From the NCBI GenBank assembly GCA_022787165.1, contig JALFVL010000040.1, forward strand, positions 1 through 50,502: a stretch of 50,502 bases of DNA, read 5' to 3'. The stretch is from Clostridiales bacterium. GTDB taxonomy: Bacteria; Bacillota; Clostridia; Christensenellales; Aristaeellaceae. This document shows, piece by piece, positions 7,876-15,825 of this stretch; the first letter of the stretch is position 1, and each line of letters starts with the position of its first letter. A program made the translations under genes and the position numbers. Under the pieces are notes generated by a model. It did not search any database, was not told the origin of the DNA, and worked only from the letters and a program-made list of their open reading frames with translations.

Positions 7876-8445
7876 TTAGCGATGGGTTTCTGTAGCAGCG
7901 TCTTCCCCGTCCTCATTAAAGTCCTGCCGTGCATTTCGCGCTCTTCCCGGGTGCCAGGTCATGACTTTTCGCGCGAGCAGAATCATGGGCAGGAGCATGA
8001 CGGCGCTGTATCCGGCGCACAGCAGCATCCTCAGCAGCGTGACGATACCGATCTGAGAACCGATCAGGAAGAGATAACCAATGTACAGAATCTCGCGCAC
8101 GCAGGTCAGAAAAAAGCATGTAACCAGCATGACGAGAACGCTTTTGTGCTTCAGCCTGCGCAGCTTTTGCTGCAAGAAGCCGCGAATCAGCGGCGCTGCC
8201 CAGCCGATAAAGGTGTAGCCGACGAGGTTGAGCGCCAGGACATAGCCTACGCTCGCGTCGTAAAGCATTGCCATCACGGAACCGAGACAAAACCCCGTAT
8301 AAGGACCGCCATACGACGTGACGGCGACGAGCAGCGCAATCATCAGATCCGGCGCCACCCCTGCAATGCGCAGATACCCGATGAGCGTCGTCTGCATGAT
8401 GCAGCCTAGCATGGAAAGCAGCAGAAGCCGCAGCGCTTTAGACAT
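7876..8445 (-). CDS. mreD: Rod-shape membrane protein MreD
   Basis: A 189-residue hydrophobic protein with five or six membrane segments and a short charged C-terminus rich in R, D and E. Sequence conservation in MreD is low, so the call rests on the membrane profile, the PDLMIALLVAV segment and TGFCLGSVMAMLYD element typical of the family, and its place between mreC and mrdA. It links MreC and MreB to the elongation machinery in the membrane. Confidence 0.9.
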   Translation of the reverse strand: MSKALRLLLLSMLGCIMQTTLIGYLRIAGVAPDLMIALLVAVTSYGGPYTGFCLGSVMAMLYDASVGYVLALNLVGYTFIGWAAPLIRGFLQQKLRRLKHKSVLVMLVTCFFLTCVREILYIGYLFLIGSQIGIVTLLRMLLCAGYSAVMLLPMILLARKVMTWHPGRARNARQDFNEDGEDAATETHR

Positions 8446-8463
8446 GGGCCATCACCTCGCGCA

Positions 8464-9612
8464 TCAGAAATCCTCCGGGAAGACGTCTTCTTCCGTGGGC
8501 AGCAGATCGGGATTGAGGGTAGGCTCGGGCGTGATCTCGGGCGTCGGCGTCGCCTCAATTAGATACTGCGCCATATCGCCCATGGCCTCTTCATCCACCA
8601 TGAAATCCACGATTTCGGGACTCGGGGTCGGCGTCGCTCTGCCGGGCGCGTCGGGGAGCGGGACGGGCGTCGAGGCATTCAGCTTGTCCTCTTCGATAAC
8701 CGCCTGAGGTCTGGCCGTCGCAACCGGAGCGATGATGACTTCGGTATTGTTGTAGTTGTCGGGCATTTCCTCAACCTCGGCGTAGTAGCGCAGCACGAGC
8801 ACGTTTTCAATATGCTCAAAGTCCGCTGCCGGCTCAACGACGATATAATGCTTGCTGTCCTCGATGGCACGCGTGCTCTCGCGCACATAGCCAATCAGCA
8901 ATCCCTTGGGAAAGGATACGCCCACGCCGGAGGTGATAACGCGGTCGCCCGGACGCGGCACGCTGTCCGCAGAGAGATAATACATTCTGCACAGCGGCTC
9001 TCCCGTGCTGCCCAGCGTTCCCTTGACGGCGCCCTGGTCGCGGCTGCTTTCAATCAGCGCCGCCAGGCTGGCCTGATCGTCAATGATCGTGATGACCTTG
9101 GCTGTCGTGTCAAAGACCTCATAAACATAGCCGATGAGGCCCTCCGAGGTGATCACCGCCATTTGGGTGTCCACGCCGTCCTTGCGGCCCTTGTTGATGG
9201 TAAAGGTGGAAAAGTAATTGCCGGACTCGCTTGCGATCACGCGGGCCAGCAGGGGCTCCATCTCCGCGCGGGACTCATATTCGCCCAGCAGGGCACGCAG
9301 CTGCGCATTCTCCTCCTCCAGCTCCTCATAGAGGATGCTGCGCAGGATCAGCTCGTCGTTCTGCGCCTTGAGCTGGTTGTATTCATATTCGATGTTTCTT
9401 CTGAGCTTGACGCGATACAGATAATTGGAAACGGCCTGCGTCGCACCGGAAACCACGCCTTGCAGCGGGGTGATGATTCTTGCCAGAATCCCTTCGGGAG
9501 AAAACTGGGATCCGGTGGACTGGCTGTATGCCGTCAGAATCATCATCACGAGCAGCAGTAAAATGATGCCGCGCTGCAGAATGGTAAAGAGCAAGGGATG
9601 TTTTTTCCTCAT
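8464..9612 (-). CDS. mreC: Rod-shape protein MreC with a long acidic tail
   Basis: A 382-residue protein with one N-terminal membrane segment (residues 8-28), a coiled coil (about 67-110, YEELEEENAQLRALL) and the twin beta-barrel periplasmic core to about residue 280. MreC binds PBP2 and sets it in its active form. The last hundred residues are low-complexity, rich in P, T, E and D with repeated TPTP and TPEP steps, and have no counterpart in the textbook MreC. The tail is outside the membrane and may reach into the wall. It is 18 bases upstream of mreD. Confidence 0.93.
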   Translation of the reverse strand: MRKKHPLLFTILQRGIILLLLVMMILTAYSQSTGSQFSPEGILARIITPLQGVVSGATQAVSNYLYRVKLRRNIEYEYNQLKAQNDELILRSILYEELEEENAQLRALLGEYESRAEMEPLLARVIASESGNYFSTFTINKGRKDGVDTQMAVITSEGLIGYVYEVFDTTAKVITIIDDQASLAALIESSRDQGAVKGTLGSTGEPLCRMYYLSADSVPRPGDRVITSGVGVSFPKGLLIGYVRESTRAIEDSKHYIVVEPAADFEHIENVLVLRYYAEVEEMPDNYNNTEVIIAPVATARPQAVIEEDKLNASTPVPLPDAPGRATPTPSPEIVDFMVDEEAMGDMAQYLIEATPTPEITPEPTLNPDLLPTEEDVFPEDF

Positions 9613-9632
9613 CGCTGTCTGTCTACTCCATT

Positions 9633-10661
9633 TCAGCCGTCTGCTCTGCCGGTATTGCCGAGCATATCAAAATGATCTGCCATGTAGCCCGCGCCGAGCG
9701 TGGTGCATTCGCCCGCATCGCGTGCCACCGAGACGGGTACACCGAATTCAGAGGCAATCATGCTGTCCAGGCTGGGCAGCGCCGCTGATCCGCCCGTCAG
9801 GAAGATACCGTTTTGCAGAATATCCGCTGCCAGCTCCGGCGGAATGCGACCGAGAACCCATTTGATCGCGAACAGGATCTCCTTGATCGGCTCGCGGATG
9901 GCCTCGCTCACTCGTGCCATGTTCACATCGACCGTCAGCGGCATGCCTGTCGCGATGTCCCGGCCACGCACGACGGCCATGTGCTCCATCTGCCTGTCCG
10001 CGCGGACATCGGGCAGATCAAGCTTGAGCTGCTCGGCGACGCGCTCCGTGACGAGAATGCCATGCTGCTTTTTGAGGAAGCCGGCGATTGCCTCGTCAAT
10101 CCTGTTGCCGGCAATGCGGATGGAGTGGGAAAGCACAATGCCGCCCATCGAAACGACAGCGACCTCAGTCGTCCCGCCTCCGATGTCGACAATGAAGTTG
10201 CCCTGAGGCTCGTAGACGGGCAGACCCGTGCCCAGAGCGGCAGCAAATGCCTGCTCGACGATGTAAATCTGCCGCGCACCGATCTTTTCCATCGCATTGA
10301 TGACTGCGCGACGCTCCACCTTGCTGACCTCGCTGGGCATCGTCACCACAACGCGCGGCCGGACGAGATGCCGCGTACCGATCGCCTTGCTGACAAAGTA
10401 ATGGATCATGGTCTGCGCCAGCTCATAGTCGACAATGACGCCATCCCGCAGGGGATGGACAATACGGATATTGCCCGCCGACCGGCCAATCAGCTCATCC
10501 GCGCTGTCCCCCACGGCGATGACATTGCGGGGACCCTCGCCGCGCGTGATGATGACGGAGGATTCGTTGACGACGATGCCCTTGTCCTTGACATAGACGC
10601 GCGTGTTATTGGTGCCCAGATCCACTGCGATATCCGGGGAGACGAATTGAAACAATCCCAT
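9633..10661 (-). CDS. mreB: Actin-like rod-shape protein MreB
   Basis: A 342-residue bacterial actin that forms membrane-bound filaments guiding cell-wall growth. The actin motifs are phosphate-1 DLGTNNTRVYV (residues 14-24), phosphate-2 DIGGGTTEVAV (about 164-174) and the adenosine motif TGGSAALPSL near 292. The catalytic VEQAFAAALG element is present. AAGGAG lies about 11 bases before the ATG. It is the second gene of the operon, 24 bases after maf. Confidence 0.96.
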   Translation of the reverse strand: MGLFQFVSPDIAVDLGTNNTRVYVKDKGIVVNESSVIITRGEGPRNVIAVGDSADELIGRSAGNIRIVHPLRDGVIVDYELAQTMIHYFVSKAIGTRHLVRPRVVVTMPSEVSKVERRAVINAMEKIGARQIYIVEQAFAAALGTGLPVYEPQGNFIVDIGGGTTEVAVVSMGGIVLSHSIRIAGNRIDEAIAGFLKKQHGILVTERVAEQLKLDLPDVRADRQMEHMAVVRGRDIATGMPLTVDVNMARVSEAIREPIKEILFAIKWVLGRIPPELAADILQNGIFLTGGSAALPSLDSMIASEFGVPVSVARDAGECTTLGAGYMADHFDMLGNTGRADG

Positions 10662-10685
10662 CGTTGCAAAAACTCCTTCAGCACC

Positions 10686-11270
10686 TTATCGGATGACAGA
10701 CGCAATCCTGGCGAGCATATCGCGCAGCTGAGCCATCGGAAGACCGACCACGTTTGAATACGAGCCCTCTATCCTGTCTACAAACATGCCGCCCATGTCC
10801 TGAATGCCGTAGGCTCCCGCTTTGTCAAGCGGGCTCTTTGTAGCGACATAAGCTTCAATTTCTTCCGGGGTCATCTCCACAAAGTGCACGCGTGTGCGCA
10901 CAGCCTGCGTCAGGCATTCCCCCGTCGCCGTGTTGATGAGCGTCATGCCGGTAAAGACGTCGTGCCATTTTCCCGAGAGCTCGCCAAGCATCCGCCTGGC
11001 GTTTTCCGGCGTTCCCGGCTTGCCCAGAATGTGGCCGTTTTCCTCGCAAACAGTCGTGTCCGCCGCCAGAACCAGAGCCGCTTCATGACGCGCTGCGACA
11101 GCCGTGGCCTTTCGCCGGGAGAGCTCGCAAACCATCTCCTCCGGCTTACCCAAGAAGGTCTCGTCAACATCGGGGGTATCCACAGTATATGCAAGCCCCA
11201 TCAGGGACAGGAGCTCTCTTCTTCTGGGCGACCCGGAGGCCAGAACCAGCGGAAGCGTAACGGACGGCAT
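10686..11270 (-). CDS. maf: Maf nucleoside triphosphate pyrophosphatase
   Basis: A 194-residue house-cleaning enzyme that hydrolyses non-canonical or pyrimidine triphosphates (dTTP/UTP type) to the monophosphate. Motifs are ASGSPRRREL at the N-terminus, SRRKA near 72, AADT near 95 and PLDKAGAYGIQ near 150. The start is ATG 11270 with GGGAGGG eight bases upstream; an in-frame start at 11303 has no such site. It is the first gene after the operon promoter. Maf next to mreBCD is a common Bacillota arrangement. Confidence 0.93.
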   Translation of the reverse strand: MPSVTLPLVLASGSPRRRELLSLMGLAYTVDTPDVDETFLGKPEEMVCELSRRKATAVAARHEAALVLAADTTVCEENGHILGKPGTPENARRMLGELSGKWHDVFTGMTLINTATGECLTQAVRTRVHFVEMTPEEIEAYVATKSPLDKAGAYGIQDMGGMFVDRIEGSYSNVVGLPMAQLRDMLARIASVIR

Positions 11271-11306
11271 TGGCAAAACCCTCCCGTGATCATTCAAAGT
11301 CATTCC

Positions 11307-11335
11307 ATTATATCATATCCCGCCTGAGATTGCAT
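11307..11335 (-). promoter_or_regulatory. Promoter of the maf-mre-mrd-rod operon
   Basis: Read leftward, a perfect TATAAT (11312-11307) is preceded by TG one base upstream, an extended -10. The -35 box 17 bases further up is poor (ATGCAA). Transcription would start about 30 bases before the maf ATG. Confidence 0.7.
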
Positions 11336-11394
11336 CCATATTTACGGGATTTGGTTAAACCGCCCAATCGGGCCAACGTATCCCCGGAGGCAGA

Positions 11395-11429
11395 CAAAAT
11401 CCGCAGCGGAAGTCTGTTCCGCCGCGGAT
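11395..11429 (-). terminator. Intrinsic terminator after xpt
   Basis: Read leftward, a 13-base stem (11429-11417 with 11411-11399, one G-U pair) with a five-base loop is followed by TTTTG. It sits about 45 bases after the xpt stop and isolates xpt from the maf promoter. The rest of 11271-11472 shows no gene. Confidence 0.8.
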
Positions 11430-11472
11430 CAAGGCGTTGGAAATCGTGAACCACCTGTACCGGCACGCTGCG

Positions 11473-12045
11473 TCAGTCAACGAATTCAATGCCCTTTTCG
11501 GACATGGATTTGACGCGAGCGAGCGAGCAGACATCAAGCCCCGCGCGCACAAGCCGGTCGTGCCCCGGCTGGAAGGCCTTTTCGATGACAATGCCGACAC
11601 CGGTGACCTCGCAGCCAGCCTGCTGCGCCAGATTGAGCACGCCGAACGCAGCCTCGCCGCTGGCGAGGAAATCATCGATCAGGAGAAGCTTTTCGCCGGC
11701 GGGCAGGAACTCGCGCTTGGCGGTCAGCTCATACTCCGTGCCCTTGGTGAAGGAGCGGACGGTCGTCTGCAGCAGATCCCCCTTGAGGATTTTCGACGTC
11801 TGCTTCTTCATGATCACCAACGGAAGGCCCATCGCCAGCGCCGTGAAGGATGCGGGCGCGATACCGGAGCTTTCAATCGTCACGACACGGTCAATGCTCT
11901 GGCCGGAAAAATGCGCCGCAAAAGCATCGCCGACCGCCTTCATCAAAGAGACGTCCACCTGATGATTCAGGAAGGAATCGACCAGCAGCACATCCTGATT
12001 GATTGCCTTTCCCTTGGAGAGAATCGCTTCTTTCAACATTTGCAT
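11473..12045 (-). CDS. xpt: Xanthine phosphoribosyltransferase
   Basis: A 190-residue purine salvage enzyme that joins xanthine and PRPP to give XMP. The family N-terminus is clear: AILSKGKAI followed by LLVDSFLNHQVD. The PRPP loop is LLIDDFLASGEA near 130. The start is ATG 12045, which matches family length and has AGGAAGGG about ten bases upstream; an upstream in-frame ATG at 12066 lacks a ribosome binding site. It has its own promoter and terminator. The leader is only some 30 bases, so there is no purine riboswitch, which often controls xpt in other Bacillota. Confidence 0.95.
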   Translation of the reverse strand: MQMLKEAILSKGKAINQDVLLVDSFLNHQVDVSLMKAVGDAFAAHFSGQSIDRVVTIESSGIAPASFTALAMGLPLVIMKKQTSKILKGDLLQTTVRSFTKGTEYELTAKREFLPAGEKLLLIDDFLASGEAAFGVLNLAQQAGCEVTGVGIVIEKAFQPGHDRLVRAGLDVCSLARVKSMSEKGIEFVD

Positions 12046-12083
12046 CGGATTCAAACCCTTCCTCATGAAAAAATGTATAGAGC

Positions 12084-12112
12084 ATTTTACATCATCTTTG
12101 GAAATTCTTCAA
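12084..12112 (-). promoter_or_regulatory. Sigma-A-type promoter of xpt
   Basis: Read leftward, TTGAAG (12112-12107) and TAAAAT (12089-12084) are 17 bases apart. The promoter overlaps the last codons and the stop of the upstream cysteine-rich gene. Confidence 0.65.
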
Positions 12113-12644
12113 CCCTTTTCAGGGGAAATTGGCTGTGCGTCTGGCGGAAATGCCCTCGGCAGGTATCGGGCGGGCAGGGCGGCGGATAGAGCGGCAGCGG
12201 CGGACAGGCAGGCTTGGGCGGGCAGCAAAAAGCCCCGCCGGTCAGCTCGCAGCGGCTGAACACCGTCTCAAGCACGACGCTCAGACAGACAAAAAAGCCG
12301 CATGGCGGACAGAACGAAGCATCCCTGACGCAGATATCCACGCTGCGCCTGACCTGAAGCCCTGCACAGCCGCAGGGACGGCGAATCCCACTCTGCACCT
12401 TGAAGATACCCGTTCCCTCGGCGCGGCAGCCGCGGCTGTCCTGAACGGTCAGACAGACGCAGATGTCAAGCATCTCCCCGCAGCTTTCCTCGCAGGGCCG
12501 GATATTCGTTGCCTCCATGGCGCAAAGCGTCAGCGGCGGACAGAGACACGCGGGAAGATGGCAAGCCTCGAGCATGCCGCGAAAGCCACGCTCCTCGCGC
12601 TTGCGGGAGACGACGCGCTCGATAATATATTCGCATCCTTCCAT
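12087..12644 (-). CDS. Cysteine- and proline-rich protein of unknown function
   Basis: A 185-residue protein that I do not recognise. It has 22 cysteines (about 12 percent), many in CxC, CC and PPC contexts, and a proline-rich stretch near 150-165 (PPKPACPPLPLYPPPCPP). There is no signal peptide and no clear membrane segment. Two similar blocks of the type D-I-C-V near 60 and 105 hint at an internal duplication of a beta-rich domain. The start is ATG 12644 behind AGGAGG ten bases away; the frame is open upstream to 12734. The composition resembles insoluble spore-coat or crust proteins, and a sigma-K-like promoter sits upstream. Both points are inference. It stands between miaA and xpt. Confidence 0.7.
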   Translation of the reverse strand: MEGCEYIIERVVSRKREERGFRGMLEACHLPACLCPPLTLCAMEATNIRPCEESCGEMLDICVCLTVQDSRGCRAEGTGIFKVQSGIRRPCGCAGLQVRRSVDICVRDASFCPPCGFFVCLSVVLETVFSRCELTGGAFCCPPKPACPPLPLYPPPCPPDTCRGHFRQTHSQFPLKRVEEFPKMM

Positions 12645-12683
12645 GATGAAAACGCCTCCTTTTATCTTGAAACGGAGTCGTTT

Positions 12684-12711
12684 CATCCTATGCGTGGGCG
12701 GCAAGTACTGT
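12684..12711 (-). promoter_or_regulatory. Possible sigma-K-type promoter of the cysteine-rich gene
   Basis: Read leftward, AC (12711-12710), 17 bases, then CATAGGATG (12692-12684). The sigma-K consensus is AC, 16-17 bases, CATAnnnTA, so only the last base differs. A GAAACG/CGTTTC palindrome at 12669-12684 overlaps the expected start of transcription. The match is short and could be chance. Confidence 0.35.
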
Positions 12712-12742
12712 CCGCATTTGCTCCTGACAGGCATGAACAGCG

Positions 12743-13708
12743 TCAGTCGCCGTCTTTCTCTGCGTCCCTCAGATCCTGCTGCATCCTGACGAGCAGCGCT
12801 TCCCGCATCGCGTCTACCGACGGATAGTTGGTATAGTCAAACCATTGTGTCCGTGAATCGTGGCGAAACCACGTCCACTGGCGCTTGGCATAGCGGCGCG
12901 AGCCCTGCTTGATGAGCTCCACAGCTCGCTCCATCGCGATTTCCCCACGCAGGGCGCTGACGATCTCCTTGTAGCCGATGGCCTGCATCGCGCCTCCTTC
13001 CGGGCGCGGCTCAATGCCCCGCGCAAGCAGCGCCCTGACCTCCTGCACAAGGCCGTCGCGCATCATTGTGTCGACGCGCGCGTTGATTTTCGCGTACATC
13101 GCCTCTCGCGGCAGAGAAAGGCCGTAAACCAGCACATGATATGGCCCCTCCTGCCGCGTTTCATCTTTCTGCTCGCTTTTGGCCCTGCCGGAGGTCTCAT
13201 AGATTTCAAGCGCCCGGATCACACGCCGGACATCGTTGGGATGCAGCTTTTCCGCCGTCTCTCGATCGACTTGGGCAAGCATGTCATGCAGCCTGGCTTC
13301 CCCGCCCTCGCTCTGCGCAATCGCGCGGAGCCTGTCGCGCAGGCCGCTGTCCGCGCCGTTGTCGCCCAGCGTCATGTCGTAGCTGAGCGCCTGCAAATAC
13401 AGCCCCGTTCCGCCGACCAGCAGCACGCGCCGGCCGCGAGAGAGAATCTCCGCGATCTCGCGCATGGCCCGCTCGCGATACGCGGAGACTGTGAACAGCT
13501 CGTCCGGCTCCACGATGTCGATCATGTGATGAGGCACTGCGGCCTGCTGCTGCGCGGAGGGCTTCGCCGTTCCGATGTCCATGCCCCTGTAAATCTGCAT
13601 AGAATCCATCGAGACGATCTCCGCGTTCAAAGCCGGGGCAAGCCGAATGGCCGTCTCGGTCTTTCCGGAGCCTGTCGGGCCAACCAGGGCCAGAAGGATC
13701 GGTTTCAT
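12743..13708 (-). CDS. miaA: tRNA dimethylallyltransferase MiaA
   Basis: A 321-residue enzyme that adds an isopentenyl group to N6 of A37 in tRNAs reading UNN codons. The P-loop GPTGSGKTE is at residues 10-18, followed by DSMQIYRGMDIGTAKP, HHMIDI and the RRVIRALEI element. Its product is the substrate of MiaB, encoded four genes upstream in the same operon. It follows mutL by 11 bases and is the last gene of the run. Confidence 0.96.
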   Translation of the reverse strand: MKPILLALVGPTGSGKTETAIRLAPALNAEIVSMDSMQIYRGMDIGTAKPSAQQQAAVPHHMIDIVEPDELFTVSAYRERAMREIAEILSRGRRVLLVGGTGLYLQALSYDMTLGDNGADSGLRDRLRAIAQSEGGEARLHDMLAQVDRETAEKLHPNDVRRVIRALEIYETSGRAKSEQKDETRQEGPYHVLVYGLSLPREAMYAKINARVDTMMRDGLVQEVRALLARGIEPRPEGGAMQAIGYKEIVSALRGEIAMERAVELIKQGSRRYAKRQWTWFRHDSRTQWFDYTNYPSVDAMREALLVRMQQDLRDAEKDGD

Positions 13709-13719
13709 ACAGCCTCCTG

Positions 13720-15819
13720 TCAGTCGTTGATGCGCCGAAAGCGCTTTTCAATCTCGCTTCGGGTCAGCGTGACGACCAGCGGCCGCCCGTGCGGGCAGGT
13801 TGGCGGCGCGCCGGTGGCGAGCATATCCGCCAACAGCGGCCGGATTTCCTCCATCGACAGCCGGTCGCCGCCCTTGACGGCCTTCTTGCAGGCCATCTGC
13901 AAAATAGCGTCCCGTCGCTTCTGCTGTGTCGTCAGCACGCGAAGCTCGCCCAGTCTGTCCACCATCTCGAGAAAAGCGGCGCGGCTCTGCGGCACGCCCA
14001 GGACGTTGGGCACCGCGCGCAGCGTATACGCATTGTCGCCAAACGGCTCGATGTCAAAGCCTGCAGCATGGATCTCTTCGGCAAAGGTTTCAATCTTCGC
14101 ACTGTCCTGCGGCGTGACCTGGATCACCTGCGGCGTCAGCAGAATCTGCGAGCCGCCGCCCTGGTCGATCTCCCGCATCAGCTTCTCGTAGAGAATCCGC
14201 TCGTGCGCTGCATGCTGATCAATCAGCAGAAGCTGCCTGTCGTTCTGAAGGAGAATGTAGGTGTCAAAAGCGACGCCGACCATCCGGTATCCGCAAAGCG
14301 GGTCATTCTCCGGCTTTGCCTCAAGTCCGGTCATCTGCTCCTGAACCGGCTCTTTCTGCACAGGCAGAGCGGGCGCGGCCTCCTCTGCCCTCGCGGGCGC
14401 TTCGGGATTGGCCTTCGGGACAGGCACGTTCTCCTCTCTTTGCGGGAGGGAAGCCTCGGGTGCCGAGGACGCAGGCCGCTCAAACTTGCTAAAGGCGATC
14501 GGCTCCTGCGCCGCCATGCCGGGAACGGCCGCTTCCCGCAGCGCCGCCCCGCCAAAATACTGCGTCACAAACGAGGAAAACGCTGCCTGCTGCGCGGCAG
14601 AGGGGCGGCCGGTTTCGCCGCTTTCCCTTTCGGGGGGCTCGGTCTTCGGCTGCGATTCCCGCTGCTCTTTGGCAAGCGGTGTTACAGCCCTGTCGTCGTT
14701 TTGCGCGCGCGCGGCGGCAAGCCCCGCCTCGCTCTGCGTGTCGATGACGCGCACGACACTGGGCGTCAGCCGCTGCGGCTCCACCTGCGCGCTCAGCGTG
14801 ATTTTCGGCGCGCTCTCCAGCGGCGAGGTAGAAAAGCTGTCCCGTATCGCGCCAGAAACCGCGCCAAAGATAAGCCGCTCGTCGCTGAAACGCACCTCGA
14901 GCTTGTTGGGATGGACGTTGACGTCGACCATCGAGACCGGAAGATGGACGTTCAGAACGCAGGTCGGATAATGCCCGACAGTCACGCGCTCGCGGCAGCC
15001 CTCCTCAAGCGCCTGCGTCAGCAACGAGCTGCGAATCGTGCGGCCATTGACGATAAACGTCTGGCGCGCGCGGTTGGAACGCGCCTGCAGCCCTACGCCC
15101 ACCAGACCGTCGATGGAGACCGACCCTTCGGAGTGAACCGGGAGCATGGCTGTCGCCTCCTCCCGTCCATACAGGCAGAAGACCGCGCTGCGCAGATCGC
15201 CGTTGCCCGTGCTGGCGTAGATCTGCTTGCCGTTGTGCGTCAGACGGAAGGAGATATCCGGATGCGCGAGGATCATCTTCGCCATCACGTCAGCGACCTT
15301 CGCCGCCTCCGTGACGGGCTTCTTGAGGAATTTGAGGCGCACGGGCGTATTATAAAACAGCTCTCGCGCGACGATGGTCGTCCCCTGCGGGCTGGCCGCC
15401 TCCGAAATCGACCTGATAACGCCGCCCTCGTTGACGGCGCGGCTGCCGACCTCCTCCTGCGCGAAGCGCGTCGTGAGCACGAGCTTTGACACCGCGGCAA
15501 TCGAGGCCAGCGCCTCGCCGCGGAAGCCGAGCGTGCGCAGGTCAAACAGATCCTCCGATTTTCGGATCTTGCTCGTCGCGTGACGCTCAAAGGCCAGACG
15601 GACATCCCGGCTCGGGATGCCCCTGCCGTTGTCCGTCACACGCAGGTAGGAGATGCCCCCGTCCCGAATTTCGACGGTCACGCACTTTGCGCCCGCATCG
15701 AGGCTGTTTTCCACGAGCTCCTTGATGGCGGAGGCTGGGCTTTCGACAACCTCACCTGCCGCGATCTTTCCGATGATTTCCTCACTCAGCCTGAGAATCG
15801 GCCTGTCTTCCACGTTCAT
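13720..15819 (-). CDS. mutL: DNA mismatch repair endonuclease MutL
   Basis: A 699-residue protein with an N-terminal GHKL ATPase domain (DAGA near 42, DNGRGIP near 62, GFRGEAL near 98) and a C-terminal dimerisation and nuclease domain. The endonuclease metal motif DQHAAHERILYE starts at about residue 534, and CPHGRP is near 675, so it is the nicking type found in bacteria without MutH. A linker of roughly 200 residues (340-520), rich in A, P and E, joins the two. It lies six bases after mutS. Confidence 0.96.
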   Translation of the reverse strand: MNVEDRPILRLSEEIIGKIAAGEVVESPASAIKELVENSLDAGAKCVTVEIRDGGISYLRVTDNGRGIPSRDVRLAFERHATSKIRKSEDLFDLRTLGFRGEALASIAAVSKLVLTTRFAQEEVGSRAVNEGGVIRSISEAASPQGTTIVARELFYNTPVRLKFLKKPVTEAAKVADVMAKMILAHPDISFRLTHNGKQIYASTGNGDLRSAVFCLYGREEATAMLPVHSEGSVSIDGLVGVGLQARSNRARQTFIVNGRTIRSSLLTQALEEGCRERVTVGHYPTCVLNVHLPVSMVDVNVHPNKLEVRFSDERLIFGAVSGAIRDSFSTSPLESAPKITLSAQVEPQRLTPSVVRVIDTQSEAGLAAARAQNDDRAVTPLAKEQRESQPKTEPPERESGETGRPSAAQQAAFSSFVTQYFGGAALREAAVPGMAAQEPIAFSKFERPASSAPEASLPQREENVPVPKANPEAPARAEEAAPALPVQKEPVQEQMTGLEAKPENDPLCGYRMVGVAFDTYILLQNDRQLLLIDQHAAHERILYEKLMREIDQGGGSQILLTPQVIQVTPQDSAKIETFAEEIHAAGFDIEPFGDNAYTLRAVPNVLGVPQSRAAFLEMVDRLGELRVLTTQQKRRDAILQMACKKAVKGGDRLSMEEIRPLLADMLATGAPPTCPHGRPLVVTLTRSEIEKRFRRIND

Positions 15820-15825
15820 CCTCCA

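Noticed and set aside
12046-12120. Purine riboswitch before xpt
   Set aside because: The promoter leaves a leader of only about 30 bases, far too short for the roughly 70-base aptamer, and no aptamer core bases are present.
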